Source: Lagopus muta
Lineage: Eukaryota > Chordata > Aves > Galliformes > Phasianidae
Assembly (NCBI RefSeq): GCF_023343835.1
Contig: NC_064437.1
Coordinates: 41,875,967-41,939,966 of the forward strand
Length of the DNA: 64,000 bases
Direction of reading: 5' to 3'
Shown: piece after piece, positions 36,056-48,786 of the stretch
Position numbering within the stretch: the first letter of the stretch is position 1
How the letters are laid out: each line of letters opens with the position of its first letter
Notes under the pieces: generated by a model
Seen by the model: the letters and a program-made list of their open reading frames with translations, nothing else
Databases searched by the model: none
What the model was told of the DNA's origin: nothing
Made by a program: the position numbers and the translations under genes

Positions 36056-39000
36056 ATGCAGGCACTGCAGCACCCGGAGCCAAGCAGGGGTGAGTCACAA
36101 AGCAGGGATCCCTTTTCCTCCTTTCATTGCGGTTTTTCCTTCCCCATCGACCCAGGGATGTCCTCACCGCCGAGGAGTGCGAGGAGGACGCATTCCCATC
36201 CAGCGCAGAGCCTTTTATTCTCAGCTCTCCTTCCACTTCCCTCTCGGAGCATCCTCTTATTTCTCACCCGGTAACGTTGCAAGGGATTGCAGTCCAGGGT
36301 GATAAAGTCAGGCAAAGTTTTGGGCTCAATATAGGTATTAGGAAATGCTGCTGCGGGCTCTGCTGCTGCCCAGTCCAACATTTCCCTTTTCCTGCCTGAA
36401 AACTGCAGCCAATGAGCATGCAGGGTGACTCTCCCCCTGCTCAGCAGCCTCCCACATCCCTGCCGGGGACCGGTGCATGGATCTGTTCCCCCAGTAGGTC
36501 TGCAGTGGCAAAATGACATTCCCCCATCCAGCAGGAGCTCTCCTGGCTGCAGGTAATTATAATAATTATGTATAATTAAGGCTGCATGTGGAAGAGTACA
36601 GGGGGTCCTCCTACCTGGATACTCCTGCATCTCCTGCATGGTCTGAGCACTGTAGTGCAGTGGGAGGTGGACTTCTCACCATGCCCTGCTTTCCTTGCAT
36701 GATCCCTAGGAAAACCCCTGAGAACAAGATTCCTGCCGGCCTTCTTTAACCTTTCATCAAAAATTAATTCTGAGCTTTGGGGAACATCCACACCACCGAG
36801 CCATCCCACCTGCTGAACTAACCCAGCCCCATGTGCTGGAAGGAGAGACATGGCTGGGACTTCCCACCTCTGAGGGCATTAGGAAAAGAAGGGAACCATT
36901 GCTTCATTCCCTTCCATCTTCATTTTTCTGCTTTCCCTTCCTTAGACCCCTCCAATGGCAGCTGGGCTAACGCCAGTGAGAGCTACCTCCTGAAGGAAAA
37001 TTACACCTTCTTGGCATACTACCAGCACTCCTCACCTGTGGCTGTGATGTTTATCCTAGCCTACACCTTCATCTTCCTCATGTGCATGATTGGCAACATC
37101 CTGGTGTGCTTCATAGTGGTGAAGAACCGTCAGATGCGGACGGTCACCAACATGTTCATTCTCAACCTTGCCATCAGTGACCTGCTGGTGGGCATCTTCT
37201 GCATGCCTACAACCCTGGTGGACAACCTCATCACAGGTGAGCAGGGCATGAGGTGAGACTTGATGGGGAAGGGAAGTGTTGAGAGACACCATCCACTTCC
37301 TTCTTGCTCTCCCTAGGAGGCCACTTCCAAAACTCTCTCCCATTTTTTGTGCTGAGTTCAAGGAGGGTGGCAGGTGGGCATTCAGATATATCTGATGGAG
37401 GTTCAAAGCCATAAGGCTGCTTTCTATTATATTGAGTGGAACAAGCCACAGCCAGGGCAGAGTATTTATGTATTTATTGCCACATGCAATTTATTAATTG
37501 TGGCCCCATGCCCAAGCAAGGCAGGGCATCACATCCTCCTGTTTCCAAGGGGCCACAGGGTCTTTTCCCACTCCACCACGTTTCAAAGGTAAAAAGGGGT
37601 TGGGTGGCATTTTGACTCCATGATATCATCTGTGTCCCAATGCTGTGCCACACCTTAGTAGGGAAAACTAATTAAAGCCCAGCAGATCAAGGACCTAAAG
37701 GTCAGTCTCTCTGATAACAGCTGGAGTCCAACAGAAACCTTGCTATACAAGCTTCTGGAAAGTGTAATACACATCTTTTTTTTTTTTTTTGGTACTGCTG
37801 AAGTCCATGTCTGTATGAATAAGAAGGAAAAAAATATAGCTCCCCCTCTTAGGACCAGGATTTACCATCACATGGTGGATGGGGACATCTAGAGGGAGTT
37901 GCTGATGGATGTTGATGAGCCAAACGTGTTCAACCTCAGGGGTGATGTGGGGGGAACACGGGGACAGGGACCAGCCCACTATTCCCAACACTCCCTCTGT
38001 GTTTGCAGGGTGGCCCTTTGATAATGCCATGTGCAAAATGAGTGGCCTGGTACAGGGCATGTCTGTCTCTGCCTCTGTTTTCACGCTGGTGGCCATCGCG
38101 GTGGAGAGGTACGTTGGGATGGGGGGATCCTGACACCTCATCCTGCATGCTGTTTGGGCAACTCCCAATGCACGTAAGACTCCAGTCCCACCATGGGGCT
38201 ACCTTCCTTCCTTTGGGGTATCCCATTGTGGACATGGCCCTCTTCCCAAGCTTGGACACCATGCAGCACCACATCCCCACTCTCTTCATCTCCCAGTTTG
38301 CTCACAGACATGTGATGATGGTGAACTGGAAACTCAAAGAGCCTCCAGGTCAAAGCTATGCTAATGCACCTGGCTGCCTCCTTGAGGTGTGATAAGGAGG
38401 TCCCACCAATCCCACAGGTTTCGCTGCATCGTCCACCCCTTCCGGCAGAAGCTGACGCTGAGGAAAGCCCTGGTGACCATCGCCATCATCTGGGTGCTGG
38501 CCCTGCTCATCATGTGCCCCTCCGCCATCACCCTAACTGTCACCAGGGAGGAGCACCACTTCATGGTGGACACCTACAACAACTCCTACCCACTGTACTC
38601 CTGCTGGGAGGCCTGGCCCGAGACAGAGATGAGGAAGATCTACACCACCGTCCTTTTCTCCCACATCTACGTGGCACCCCTTGCCCTCATTGTTGTCATG
38701 TATGCTCGCATCGCCTTCAAGCTCTTCAAGTCAGCGGCACCTGCCCGCAGCACCCGGCCTGAGGAGCCCGAGGGGAGGAAGGTGTCCCGTAGGAAGGCCA
38801 AGGTCATCAACATGCTCATCATCATGGCCCTCTTCTTCACTCTCTCCTGGTTGCCCCTCTGGACACTGATGCTGCTGACAGACTATGGTAACCTCAGCGA
38901 GCGCCAGCTGCACCTGGTCACCGGCTATATCTTTCCCTTTGCCCACTGGCTGGCCTTCTTCAACAGCAGCGCCAACCCTATCATCTACGGATACTTCAAT

Positions 39001-39192
39001 GAGAACTTCCGACGAGGCTTCCAGGAGGCCTTTAGGGCCCCTTTCTGCTTGCCACCACGCCGGCGGCACCGTGGGCCCTATGGTGCCCGCAACCGTGTCT
39101 TCACCCAGCCCCAGGCCAGCGACTCTCCCCCCCACTCGGAATCGAGGCCGCTGGCATCCCGACGGGCTGGCATCCCTGCATGGAATGGCTGA
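36056..39192 (+). CDS. NPFFR1: NPFFR1, neuropeptide FF receptor 1 (RFamide GPCR), complete, 4 exons, 399 aa
   Basis: Class A G-protein-coupled receptor for RFamide peptides (NPFF/NPVF, i.e. GnIH in birds), acting at the plasma membrane. Exons: 36056-36089, 36946-37236, 38009-38108, 38418-39192. The short first coding exon encodes [11 protein letters not shown] plus one base. It is chosen because its donor (CAGGG then GTGAGT) gives the only phase that reads into [17 protein letters not shown]-glycosylation sequons NGS, NAS and NYT lie in the N-terminal tail. Seven hydrophobic segments are present: TM2 [13 protein letters not shown], the ER-F variant of the DRY motif (VAIAVERFRC, spanning exons 3-4), TM6 [10 protein letters not shown] and TM7 [20 protein letters not shown] with NPxxY. 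The intracellular tail is Arg/Pro-rich. Polyadenylation signal AATAAA at 39377-39382. NPFFR2 is excluded by overall match and by synteny. Confidence 0.95.
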
Positions 39193-39439
39193 GCAGCTGT
39201 GGCCACCAGTTTGTCTGATAGACGTGGGTCTAGATAGGGACCTCGTGCATGACACTATACTAGGGAGGAAACCCCATATTGCTGTGGGTTTGGGGTCTTG
39301 ATGTGATGATTAGTGAGTGTCCAACCCAAGGGCTTGTTGGGGAGCGGAAGGGAATAGGGATTTACAAAGTTATTAAAATAAAGGCACGACTTGCTGATGT
39401 CATGTCTCCAAGTCCCCCACTGACCCAGCCCATGCCAAC

Positions 39440-39900
39440 CATTGTGGGGTGCGCGGCAGTGGGAGAGAAGATCCATGTGTGGGCTGTTCCATACTATCCT
39501 GGGCCATGCCCAGAGGAATTACATCGTGTTGTTGTGGCCCTGTGCTGCCATACGAAACTAGGTCATATCATGCCATGCTGCTATGGCCCTACTGGACTGT
39601 GCAATCTCTTGTGGCCTTGGTGGATCATGCAGTTGTGGCCACAATGTGCCAGACCATACTACGTTATTGTGGCCACGCTGGACACTAGCGTGTGGTTGTG
39701 GCACTGGTAGACCATGCCACCTCATGCTGTCATGGCCACGCAGTGCTGTGCCACGCTGAATCATGGCACTGCCTTGTGGCCAGGCAGTACCATGCCACAG
39801 CGAACTACGCTATCCTATCCACAGCCCGCAGGCTGCGCTATACCACCCACGCCCTGCCAGCCCACGCCACTCTGCATGCACACGTCACCCTGTGCCACGT
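39440..39900. repeat. Degenerate tandem repeat between NPFFR1 and PPA1
   Basis: Recurring short cores (GTGGCC, ATGCCA, GGACTG/GGACAC, ACCATAC) in a loose 35-45 base rhythm across roughly 460 bases. Copies are too divergent for me to fix a unit. It sits between the NPFFR1 polyadenylation site and the PPA1 promoter. Confidence 0.55.
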
Positions 39901-39929
39901 CACGCTACCGCACAGTGGCAGGGCAGCAG

Positions 39930-40184
39930 GACGGCTCTTTGCGCCTGCGCGGTGGGCTCGCGGGAGGGGCTCCGGCCACTAGGGGGCGGGGCTATACGAG
40001 AAGGGGGCGGGGTAACGGGCCGAATGGGGCGGGGTTGGCGCCGATGGGCGTGTCCAGACAGAGATGGGCGAGGCTACGGGCCTGGGGGGCGTGGCTGAAC
40101 ACGGGGGCGTGGCTACGGCCGTAGGGGAGCGCGAGCTGCGGCGCCTGCGCAGTGAGCCGAGCAGGCGGCGGGGAGCGTGTTGCA
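39930..40184 (+). promoter_or_regulatory. PPA1: PPA1 promoter with GC-box and NRF-1-like sites
   Basis: Three GGGGCGGGG boxes lie at about 39982-39991, 40003-40012 and 40026-40034. Two GGGCGTGGC (KLF/CACCC-type) boxes lie near 40087 and 40105. The 10-mer GCGCCTGCGC, close to the NRF-1 consensus, occurs at 39941 and again at 40141. No TATA box is seen, as expected of a housekeeping CpG promoter. Confidence 0.65.
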
Positions 40185-43100
40185 ATGGCGGGGTACAGCG
40201 TGGAGGAGCGTGCCGCACCGCACAGCCTGGAGTACCGCCTGTTTTTCAGTGAGTGTGGCTGGCACCAGACCCCGGCTCCCCACGTCCCTTTTCTCATCCT
40301 CTTCTTAACCGTCGTTTCCCCTCGCCCCCAATGGGGCGCTCACCTTGGGCGGACCCCAGGCCCTAGGGGCTGCCCCGCTGAGCGCCGCGCTTTGCCTTGC
40401 AGAGGACGCGGCCGGGCGGTACATCTCCCCCTTCCACGACATCCCGTTGTACGCGGACGCCGGCAAGGTGAGGGGACCGCCGGGGTTTGGAGGTAGGGGG
40501 TGGTCATGGGGAAGGCAGAGGGGCTGCAGAGCTGAGGGCACCCTCCAGAAAGCAGTTGGAGCCGCCCCGACGTTTCTTTTGGCTGCTCGGAGAAGAGGCG
40601 GACTGCCATCAAAGGACAGCGATACGCTGGTCTTCATAAGCAAATACCGTGCTCCAAAGGTCCTCAGAGCAGGAACATTCGGGTGGTGCTGTGCTCTGCA
40701 GGTGCTACTGGAGCAGAGCAACGTGTTTACAGGGGTGCGGTGCTGCCCACAGGCTGGAAGGCTGCACAGGGACGTTTCTCACTTGGCAGGTTTGTTAGCA
40801 GCACCAGCCCCTCTCACTGTGTCTGAGCACCTTGATCTTTCTCTGCAGACTGTAAGCTAGAGAGGATTACTGGAGGGAGCTTTTCCAGCCGTGGGCTGGG
40901 AGGTGCTGACCTCATCCGTGTGTCCTGTCTGAGGGACTGACCTTGAGCTGCCTGCTGGGTGTCTCACCCAAGCCAGGTCCGTAGCTTGAGGCAGCAGAGC
41001 TGAGGGAGAGATGTGCAGAGCCCCAAGCATCCTCTACATGCACAGCCAATTCTTCATTGTCTGCAGCTATGTATAAACAAAACTAATAGCTATCCACTTT
41101 CATTTTAATTACACGTGGGAAGTGACCCCCTGCAATTAAGGATATGCAATGAACTTGTTAGGAAGGGGTGCGAGCAAAGTCAATGACATAACAGTGCTTG
41201 TTACACAATAGCAATCTAATTCTGGTGCTATATTCCCTGTCTAGTATTACCTTTGTAATGCTAATGCTGCTTAACCTGGGAATTAGAAGCCTTGGGGATG
41301 CTAAGGGGGTAAGGTTTGACTGTTAAAAGCCATAATCTCTTTTGATAGCAAATGTTAAGGTTCAAGTATGAAACAGCTGTTTTGTGTTTTTTTCTCCTGA
41401 GGAAGAAGGGACCGCGTCCCCTCAGCACAGCTAGAGACAGGACTCACCCATAAGTGAGATGCTGCACAGCGTGGCTGTGTTTCCCCCAACAGCCCTATCC
41501 CTGTACCTCTTGACACAGAATGTCCCCTTCTGTGAGAGGAGGGAGCTCAAACACCTGGGAAATGATGTAAGCCTGAGCATTGCACCCATGCAGCTGTCAC
41601 TGATCCACTTAAGTTTCCTGTTTTGCAGAAAGGTAACACAGACCTTTCACCTGCTGCCACCTCAGAACACCTGCAATCTAGGTTATCTTCATGAGATTAA
41701 CATTTGAGTAATGATGCAATGGACTGGACTGCAGGACATCTATCAGGATTGGCACTAGAGGAAAAAAAAAACAACAAAGTTTTGTTTTTCACACTTACTT
41801 ACATGTGCTCTACTTTGAAGTGTGGTGTTGAGATTTCACCTGTTCATGGATGTTTTGCTTTCTTCAGAATGTGTTCAACATGGTCGTGGAAGTACCTCGG
41901 TGGACAAATGCTAAAATGGAGGTAACTGTATTGCAGTTCTAGGCTGAAGTGCTTGAGCTGAGTAGGCTGCTAACCCCAGGCTTTGCCTGCTCTCCCTGCG
42001 GGCTCCAGGCTCTGCAGCCTGTAGGTTAGAGCTCGCTTCATAGAAAAAGCCACTGATTTCCTAGAGAGCCAGATGCAGAAAATTATGAAACTTCTCTTTC
42101 AGATTGCAACAAAGGATCCCTTAAACCCAATTAAGCAAGATGTGAAGAAGGGAAAACTGCGCTACGTAGCTAATGTGTTTCCCCACAAGGGCTATATCTG
42201 GAATTATGGTGCTATCCCACAGGTACTGGATGTGTCTCACTCTTCAGGTGGGGGAGGGTGTGTGCCTATGTGCGTCTCTGACACCATTTCATGAGAGAGT
42301 AGAGTCTGAAGTGGAATGCTGCATCTGCAACTGTACATATAATCCTGCTAATGAGGATAACTTGTCAAGAGAGCAGTGATGTTTGTGGGTAGAAATCTCT
42401 AGAGGCAGGCACGTAGGCACTGTGAAGAAGCTGTTGTGATAACAAGTAGCTGCTGCTTCACTCCTCACCTTGAGTTCAGCCACAGAAGTCGGTGTTCATC
42501 TCTGGGCTCAGGATGTGGTTGCTGCACAAGAGAGCTGAAGGCTCACAGGGGGTATCTGGCAGTTCTGCGTGCTTCATTCCTGCCTGGTGGAGCAGCAGGA
42601 CCTAAAGCTGCAGTATAGAGCCTTGGTGTGCAGCCCCCAGGCTGGATTATCTCAAAGACCCTGTGTGCTGCGAGTTAGCAACCAGCGAATTGTCCTTTTG
42701 CTCCTGATCAGAAACATGCTATAAGCAGCTGTTTTCAGAGACTCAGCTCCAGTACCTCCTGGAGCCTGATGTGACTTCAAACACTTGCTGCTCCTGCTGA
42801 GATGCAGAAAGACACCAAGTAGCATAGGGTGTGGGACTCACATTCCTACTTCTGCTCTGCTGCCTTCAGCTGCTTAACTGAAAGGAAGCAATACATGCAT
42901 CTGTCTTCCACCTCTGTTATCTGAGGTTCAGGAAACTTCTGTTAAGAAATGAGTAGGGATAGGAACAGGCAGGAAACCAAATCAGTGGGCATTCTTTATA
43001 GATGTGAACTTCACCTTTATGTGGCTTTTTAATTTGCGAGGAAGTCTGAAATGTTGTTAAAGGGTTTGTCAGTGGGAAAGACCAGTTTACCCTTGGCAGG

Positions 43101-46100
43101 ATAAGAACTTGGCTTGAAACTGCATTTACAGGCAACCATAAAACAGTAATGCAATTGCTAGATGGAAAAGCAAGTGTGGGGTGGACCATCATCTGTATCT
43201 TCAAGGCAATCGCATGCATGAAATAAACCTGCCTTTTGCTTCTTCTTGAGTCCCTATTCAGCATATGGAGAGATTTGTTTGTGGTTTTTTTTTTTTTTTA
43301 ATTTCCTGTAGACTTGGGAAGACCCAGGCCATAAGGATGAAAACACTGGCTGCTGTGGAGACAATGATCCGATTGACGTATGCGAAATTGGAAGCAAGGT
43401 AATACATTCCAGAGGATAACTGTAATTAATGTCCCTGAAATCAATTGCTCAGAGTCATTATTCATTTCTTGCCACCTGTATCTTAAGAACATGATGTTTC
43501 TTCCCCGTCTCCAGAGATTGTTGATGAGGTCTTACAGTGCAAGCCCCATGAGCTTAGGCTCATGAGCTGCTGATAAGAGACAGCTGCCTTCGTGGTGTGG
43601 GACTGCTTGCTGCGCTCTGACAACTTGTACCAACTCCTTTGTGCATTCCTTGGATGTGTACAGAGAACTCTTTTGTCATTGTAGGTCTGCTCACGAGGAG
43701 AAGTGATTAAAGTGAAGGTGCTAGGCACACTGGCACTGATTGATGAGGGAGAGACAGACTGGAAGATAATTGCTATCAACATTGAAGATCCTGAAGCAGA
43801 AAATTATAACGGTAGGGAGGAACATATCTAATTCTTCCTATCCTACCTTGAATGTCTGCAGGAGACTTTTGGGTTAGCATCTGGACAGATGCAATACAGA
43901 CCATAGTAGCAGAATAGGATGTTAAGCTCTAGCAAAACACTGTACTGTTTACACAAATTAAGACCTTTGCATAGCTGGGGGTAATGCTATAATATGATAG
44001 AAAGTATAGCAATGATAGCAGAGTGGCACAATGCTAGACTGTAGTAAATAAGAACAAACCCAAACATAACAGCAGAAATGTGATTCTGTGACTGCAGAAA
44101 TAGAGGAAGAAAAACTACTTACCCTTAGACTGCCTCAGGTACACAGGGATCTTCAGAGAGATGCCCTTACCTTCACTGCTAACTCTTAAATGAGGTCTGG
44201 GAAGGGGTGGATCCTGGCTCCACCCCTCTCAGTCACCCAGGAGCATTGCATGCACCTGAGCTCCCCTGGCTTGGCCCTGCCTTCCCACCAGGTGCTCAAT
44301 CTGGTTCCAGCTGTGACTCAGCGTTTCTGATACACACCGTATCTTGAAGAAAAGGGTGTCCTGTAAGTGGAAGGAAGTGTTGTCCAGCAGGTCTTTTATC
44401 AAAGCTGTTTAAATGTGTCAGTGTGACTTTGTTCTGAGAATGAAATGCTAAGTTCCTTCTCTGTGCGCAGGCATCCAGGTTGTGTTTGTATTGAAAAGCA
44501 TCTGGGATAGTGCTAGGGCTATGTCAGGAGCAGCTGAAAGAGGTCAAAAGACTGGGACAGTAGCAGAGGAACTTCTGCTGTTAGATCTGGCTGACCAATC
44601 TTTCTTTCTGGCCAGATATCAATGATGTCAGAAGGATGAAGCCTGGATACTTAGAAGCCACCGTGGACTGGTTTAGAAGATACAAAGTACCTGATGGAAA
44701 GCCAGAAAACCAGTTTGCTTTTAATGGAGAATTTAAAGATAAGGTAGGGTCGGCATTCTTTGTGACTGTGAACAAAGGTATGCTGCCTAAAAACTGAGCT
44801 CTGGCTGTGTGAAGATGCGAGTGAGTAGTTGCTGACAGAGTGGGTTTCCACAGCACCCGAGGGTAGCCACCTTCATTCTTCCTGCTGCTTTTCCAGCCCA
44901 CCATTCTGCTTGTTTCTGAGCTGATGCTTGCAGAAATACTAGGCAAAGAAGCACAGGGTTGTTGCCCTGCTACTGTTGTATACTATTGGTTTGTCTTCTA
45001 AATGATGTTTGCACAAGATCACGTCAGGGCTGGCAATCTCCATATCAGAACAAGAGCAGAAAACATGGGGTTTCTTTGCTCCCAACCGGAGCAGAGGGTG
45101 TATGATGTTACTCTTTGACTTGCAATAGGCTGCAGTGGAAGGAGGCCAGGAAAGGAGGGAGGCAAACTTGAGAGTTAAAATGTTTCATCATTTCAGGCCT
45201 AAAGAGCAAAGCTTGTCAGGTGTTCCCGGGTTCCCTTGCAGAAAGGGCTCTGCCTCAGCAGCATGATTCCTTTGTCTCTGTTTCTTCTCTGGGTGTAGTC
45301 AAATAACTTCTGCTACTGAATGAGAGCTCTCTTAACTCCTTGTGTCAGGTTGGGTGGACTGGGAAATCTCACTGCCCTTCAGCATGGGCAGAACTGTAAT
45401 CAAGGCAGAAGGTAACAGCAAGGGTCCTTGCACACATTGCTGCAGTGTTTTACTTGGCTTTGTGTTGTATCAAACCAGGATATTTACTGTTGGCCTTCAT
45501 GCTTGGACAATTGTGTGTGCTTTCATCTCCAGCTGGCCAGTTAACATTTGAGTATATACTACTGCTTTAAAGGAAAAAAAGCTGTGCTATGCTTGGAAGC
45601 AGACTCTTTTTCTAACAGTTACAAGCCTAGAATAGCTGTATGTCTCTTCCTGTTGATAGACACAGCTGTTGAATGATCCACCCAGAGTGGAGGGAGGCCA
45701 TTTATTGCAGGGAACTCAGAGATCAGAGAAAATGATTTAGTGCTTATGCCTAATGCAATGTTTGTTCTCATCTTCAACTTCAGGATTTTGCAGTGAACGT
45801 TATCAAAAGCACGCATGAACACTGGAAAGCTTTGATAGCTAAAAAAACTGACGGAGGAGAGATCAGCTGGTAGGTTAATGCTTGTGTTGCTATGCTCCCT
45901 CCTTTCCCAGAAGCAACAAGGAATTTCCTTTTCCATCTACCGACACGCTTTCTGTTAGCTGCTTGCTATCTCTGCAGGCAACTAGGCAGCTACAATAATG
46001 ATGCCTGGTATTCCATCATCTAATGCTCTTGTGGGATAGACTTGAATTCTGTGTACTCACGAGCAACTTTTCTCTTCCAGCACAAATCTGACAGTCTCGG

Positions 46101-48025
46101 GCAGCCCCTTCTGCTGTAGTCAAGAGAGCGCAAAAGCTACTGTGGATGCAGTGAGTACAAATGGATGTGTGCTATCCCCAGTGTCGGTGTGATTTGTGTG
46201 GTGCCATAAACCTTTGTCTTTGTGTGAATAGCACTGTGTGCTCAGAAAGTTTTGGATGACTGAACGCAGCGTCTGTTTCTGGTTAAATAAGATGAATGTG
46301 GAGCAAGTAAGATATTTTTCTAGAGCCTTCTCCTCACCCTTGGTCACCTGGGAGAGGAATCCAAACTAAGCTTCGTGTGAAGGGCTACATTTCTGACCTG
46401 TAGCTTGGCTGTCAGCTGCTCAGTGTACATTCAAGTATTTGACCTTTCACAAGCTTCACAGTACAGGTCACCCTTTGAGATGAGAGAGCCTGCTTTCTGA
46501 GAGACTCACAGCCAGGGACCCTGCATGTTTTGCTATGAAAAGCTTGATGTTCCCAGTTTAAGTACCATTATTCCAAGTCAGGACTCGATTGAATCTTCCT
46601 AGGCTTATGAAATACATCAGCAACCTGAAGGTGGTTGGAGGGGCAGCAAGATTAGAACAGCAGTATTGCTTCAGTGCATGGAAACACTACTGGAAATGAG
46701 AATATCTCCTTAGATTTCTGTCAGGTCATCTGCTTAACTATTGGTTTGAAAGCCTTGTGTCTTCTGGCCCTGCAGTATGAGCAGGGCAAAAATCTACCTA
46801 AAGCAAAGCACTGCTGGCATGGAGAGGTGGAGGCTGTGCAATGGCCAGGCTCAGCTGAACATGAGCTTGTGTGTTCCTTCATAGCTGACCAGTCTTGACT
46901 GCTGCAGACAAACTTATGTGGCTCATGACTAGAACTGTGCTTAGAAGTGATTTGCACAGCCCAAAGCGATCTCATGTGAGATTAGTTTGCACTAACAGCT
47001 GCTATCTGCTCTTCCACTTCTCATTTCAGGCACCACCGTGTAAAGCTGCCAACCCAATCCCACCTGAAGGTAAGTTCCCAAACTCACATTGCATTCTGGT
47101 GAGGACTTCCTCAGGGAAACTGTCTGTAGGAAAAGGAGGATCAAGACTGACAGCTATAGGCCTTGTCAGACATGTCTCAGTAATGCTGTTCAGTTGCCAC
47201 ATCACTTGTACTGGGCCCTTACTTCCTTGTTGTGGTACATGATGCTGGGATTTGAGCAAGAGACCTGGGATGCCACTTCACTGTGGAGAAGTTTGATCTG
47301 TAGCAGTCCCTCAATGCTGGAAGAAGAGCACTTCAGAGGACTGAAGTGCAGTGGTAGCAGCAGCATTTTCACTACTTCCTCCCAAGCAGGGTTTCATCAG
47401 TGTCATCAGTGCAGGTGAAGTGAGAAAAGGAAGCACTTCATTTTCACAAAGAGGAGGAGAAAATGGCCATGAGTGCAGCACTTCATTTGCTGCTGAAAGG
47501 CTCTATCACTGAGCAAGTGGCAGCTGCAAGCTGGTAGTAAGGTTTTCTGCATGTCAGGACCTGGTGCACGGCTGCATGGGCAAATGACAACCGTGGGACA
47601 ACTCCTAGGCCTGCTGAGTCAGATGGGTGTGAGGGAAGCTGTGCTGCCAGCAACTTGGCAGAGCCACGCAGCTGCTCCTCATGGCCTGCTGAATACGGCT
47701 GGCTTCCTGAGGGTATCACTGCATGTCGGGTGTGTGATGCAATTGGCAGAAGCTGGTGCAAAGCGCTGAGCTGAAAGTGGTGTCTGCAACACCATGCAAG
47801 CCAGCTTTGAGCCAGTTCACACTTGAATCATTAAGGCTGGAAAAGCCTTCTCAGATCACCTCATCTCCACCTCCTTTCAGGAGTAGCAGTGAGCGATGAG
47901 GTCTCTCTTGAACCTGCTGCTCTCCTGACTGAACCATCCCAGTTCATGGAGCGGCCATACAGGACTAACCCTGCTTTGTTGTGCCCCATGCAGTTGACAG
48001 GTGGTTCTATTACCAGAAGAACTGA
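40185..48025 (+). CDS. PPA1: PPA1, cytosolic inorganic pyrophosphatase, complete, 11 exons, 290 aa
   Basis: Family I Mg-dependent inorganic pyrophosphatase, hydrolysing PPi to two phosphates in the cytosol. Exons: 40185-40248, 40403-40467, 41868-41921, 42103-42222, 43312-43398, 43685-43811, 44616-44743, 45784-45869, 46081-46150, 47030-47069, 47994-48025; all phases agree (291 codons with stop, human 289 aa). Starts [18 protein letters not shown]. Active-site signature DNDPID at 118-123 ([15 protein letters not shown]). Other conserved parts: [65 protein letters not shown]. The C-terminal third ([12 protein letters not shown] ... [10 protein letters not shown]) is more divergent, as usual. Cytosolic PPA1 rather than mitochondrial PPA2 is supported by the lack of a transit peptide and by SAR1A next door. 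AATAAA at 48323-48328. Confidence 0.97.
44085..44340. repeat. Unclassified dispersed repeat, copy 1 (PPA1 intron 6)
   Basis: About 250 bases clearly homologous to the segment at 50090-50345. Shared landmarks in the same order are an ACTACTxACC start, GATCTTCAGAGAGA/GATCCCCAGAAAGA, TTAAATGxGGTCTxxGA, GGCTCCACCCCT, a CACCTGxGCTCCC block and a CATGACTCA/TGTGACTCA end. The copies are diverged and short; the family is not recognised. Confidence 0.75.
47824..47900 (-). mobile_element. CR1 3'-end scrap in the last PPA1 intron
   Basis: TTGAATCATTAAGGCTGGAA then AAGCCTTCTCAGATCACCTC, about 95 bases before the final exon. Confidence 0.65.
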
Positions 48026-48399
48026 AGGCTGAGGATGCCTGGTGCAGCAGCTGCACCCTTCCCACCGTGAAGTCACCACGTGCAGAAGTAGCCCAGATGA
48101 ATAGTGCTGGTGACAAGGCGGAGACCTTGCCTGTGACTTGCACCAATTAGAACTGCCTGTCTAGCCGTGACACCTGGTGTATCGGGTCTTGTGGAGGCTA
48201 GAAGACATAATTTGTCAATCAAAAGCTGCTGCTTGTGTGTGGTCTCGTGGTGTTTTGTAACTGTCAGCACCCGCACAGCTTTACGTACAGAGGCTCACCC
48301 GGTACACGTGCTGGATGTTAGAAATAAAACTACTGAACTGTCCTCTGTGCGTCCTGTGCCTCTTTCCCTGCCCTGAGGGACGGGGGAGCTCGCTGTTCC

Positions 48400-48786
48400 G
48401 GCGGTGTTTGGTGGAGGTTCCTTATGCTCGTCACGCTGCCGCTCGCGGGACTCGAACCCGGCGTTCGGCCGCTGGGTGGGCGGGCCGCGGTTGGGGCACG
48501 GTGGCGGCGCGCCGTGACGTAGAGCCGCAGGGCCGACGTGGGAGCCAGCGCGGCGGACCGGAAGCGGGCGTGGCGCAGAGCGACGCACTTCCGGCGGGGA
48601 GCTGGCGGCGGAACGGGAGCGGGGTCGCCGCGGCCGGAGGTGGGCGCCGGGCCGGAATAGGCCGAGAGAGGGCCGGACCGGGGGGAGGATCTCGGGGAAA
48701 GGGGGGCTTAGAGCAGAGGGGGGCGGGCCTGGCCGCGTCACTGATCCCGGCTGCCGCTGTGCCCCGCAGGCGCTCGATCGTCAGCG
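48400..48786 (+). promoter_or_regulatory. SAR1A: SAR1A CpG promoter and non-coding exon 1
   Basis: CpG island carrying a CRE-like TGACGT at 48515-48520 and two ETS-type sites, CCGGAAG at 48558-48564 and CTTCCGG at 48588-48594. A donor at 48639 (GCCGGAG then GTGGGC) and an acceptor ending at 48769 (CCCCGCAG) imply an untranslated exon 1, an intron of 130 bases, and an exon 2 beginning at 48770 that holds the start codon. The island begins only about 80 bases after the PPA1 polyadenylation signal. Confidence 0.7.
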
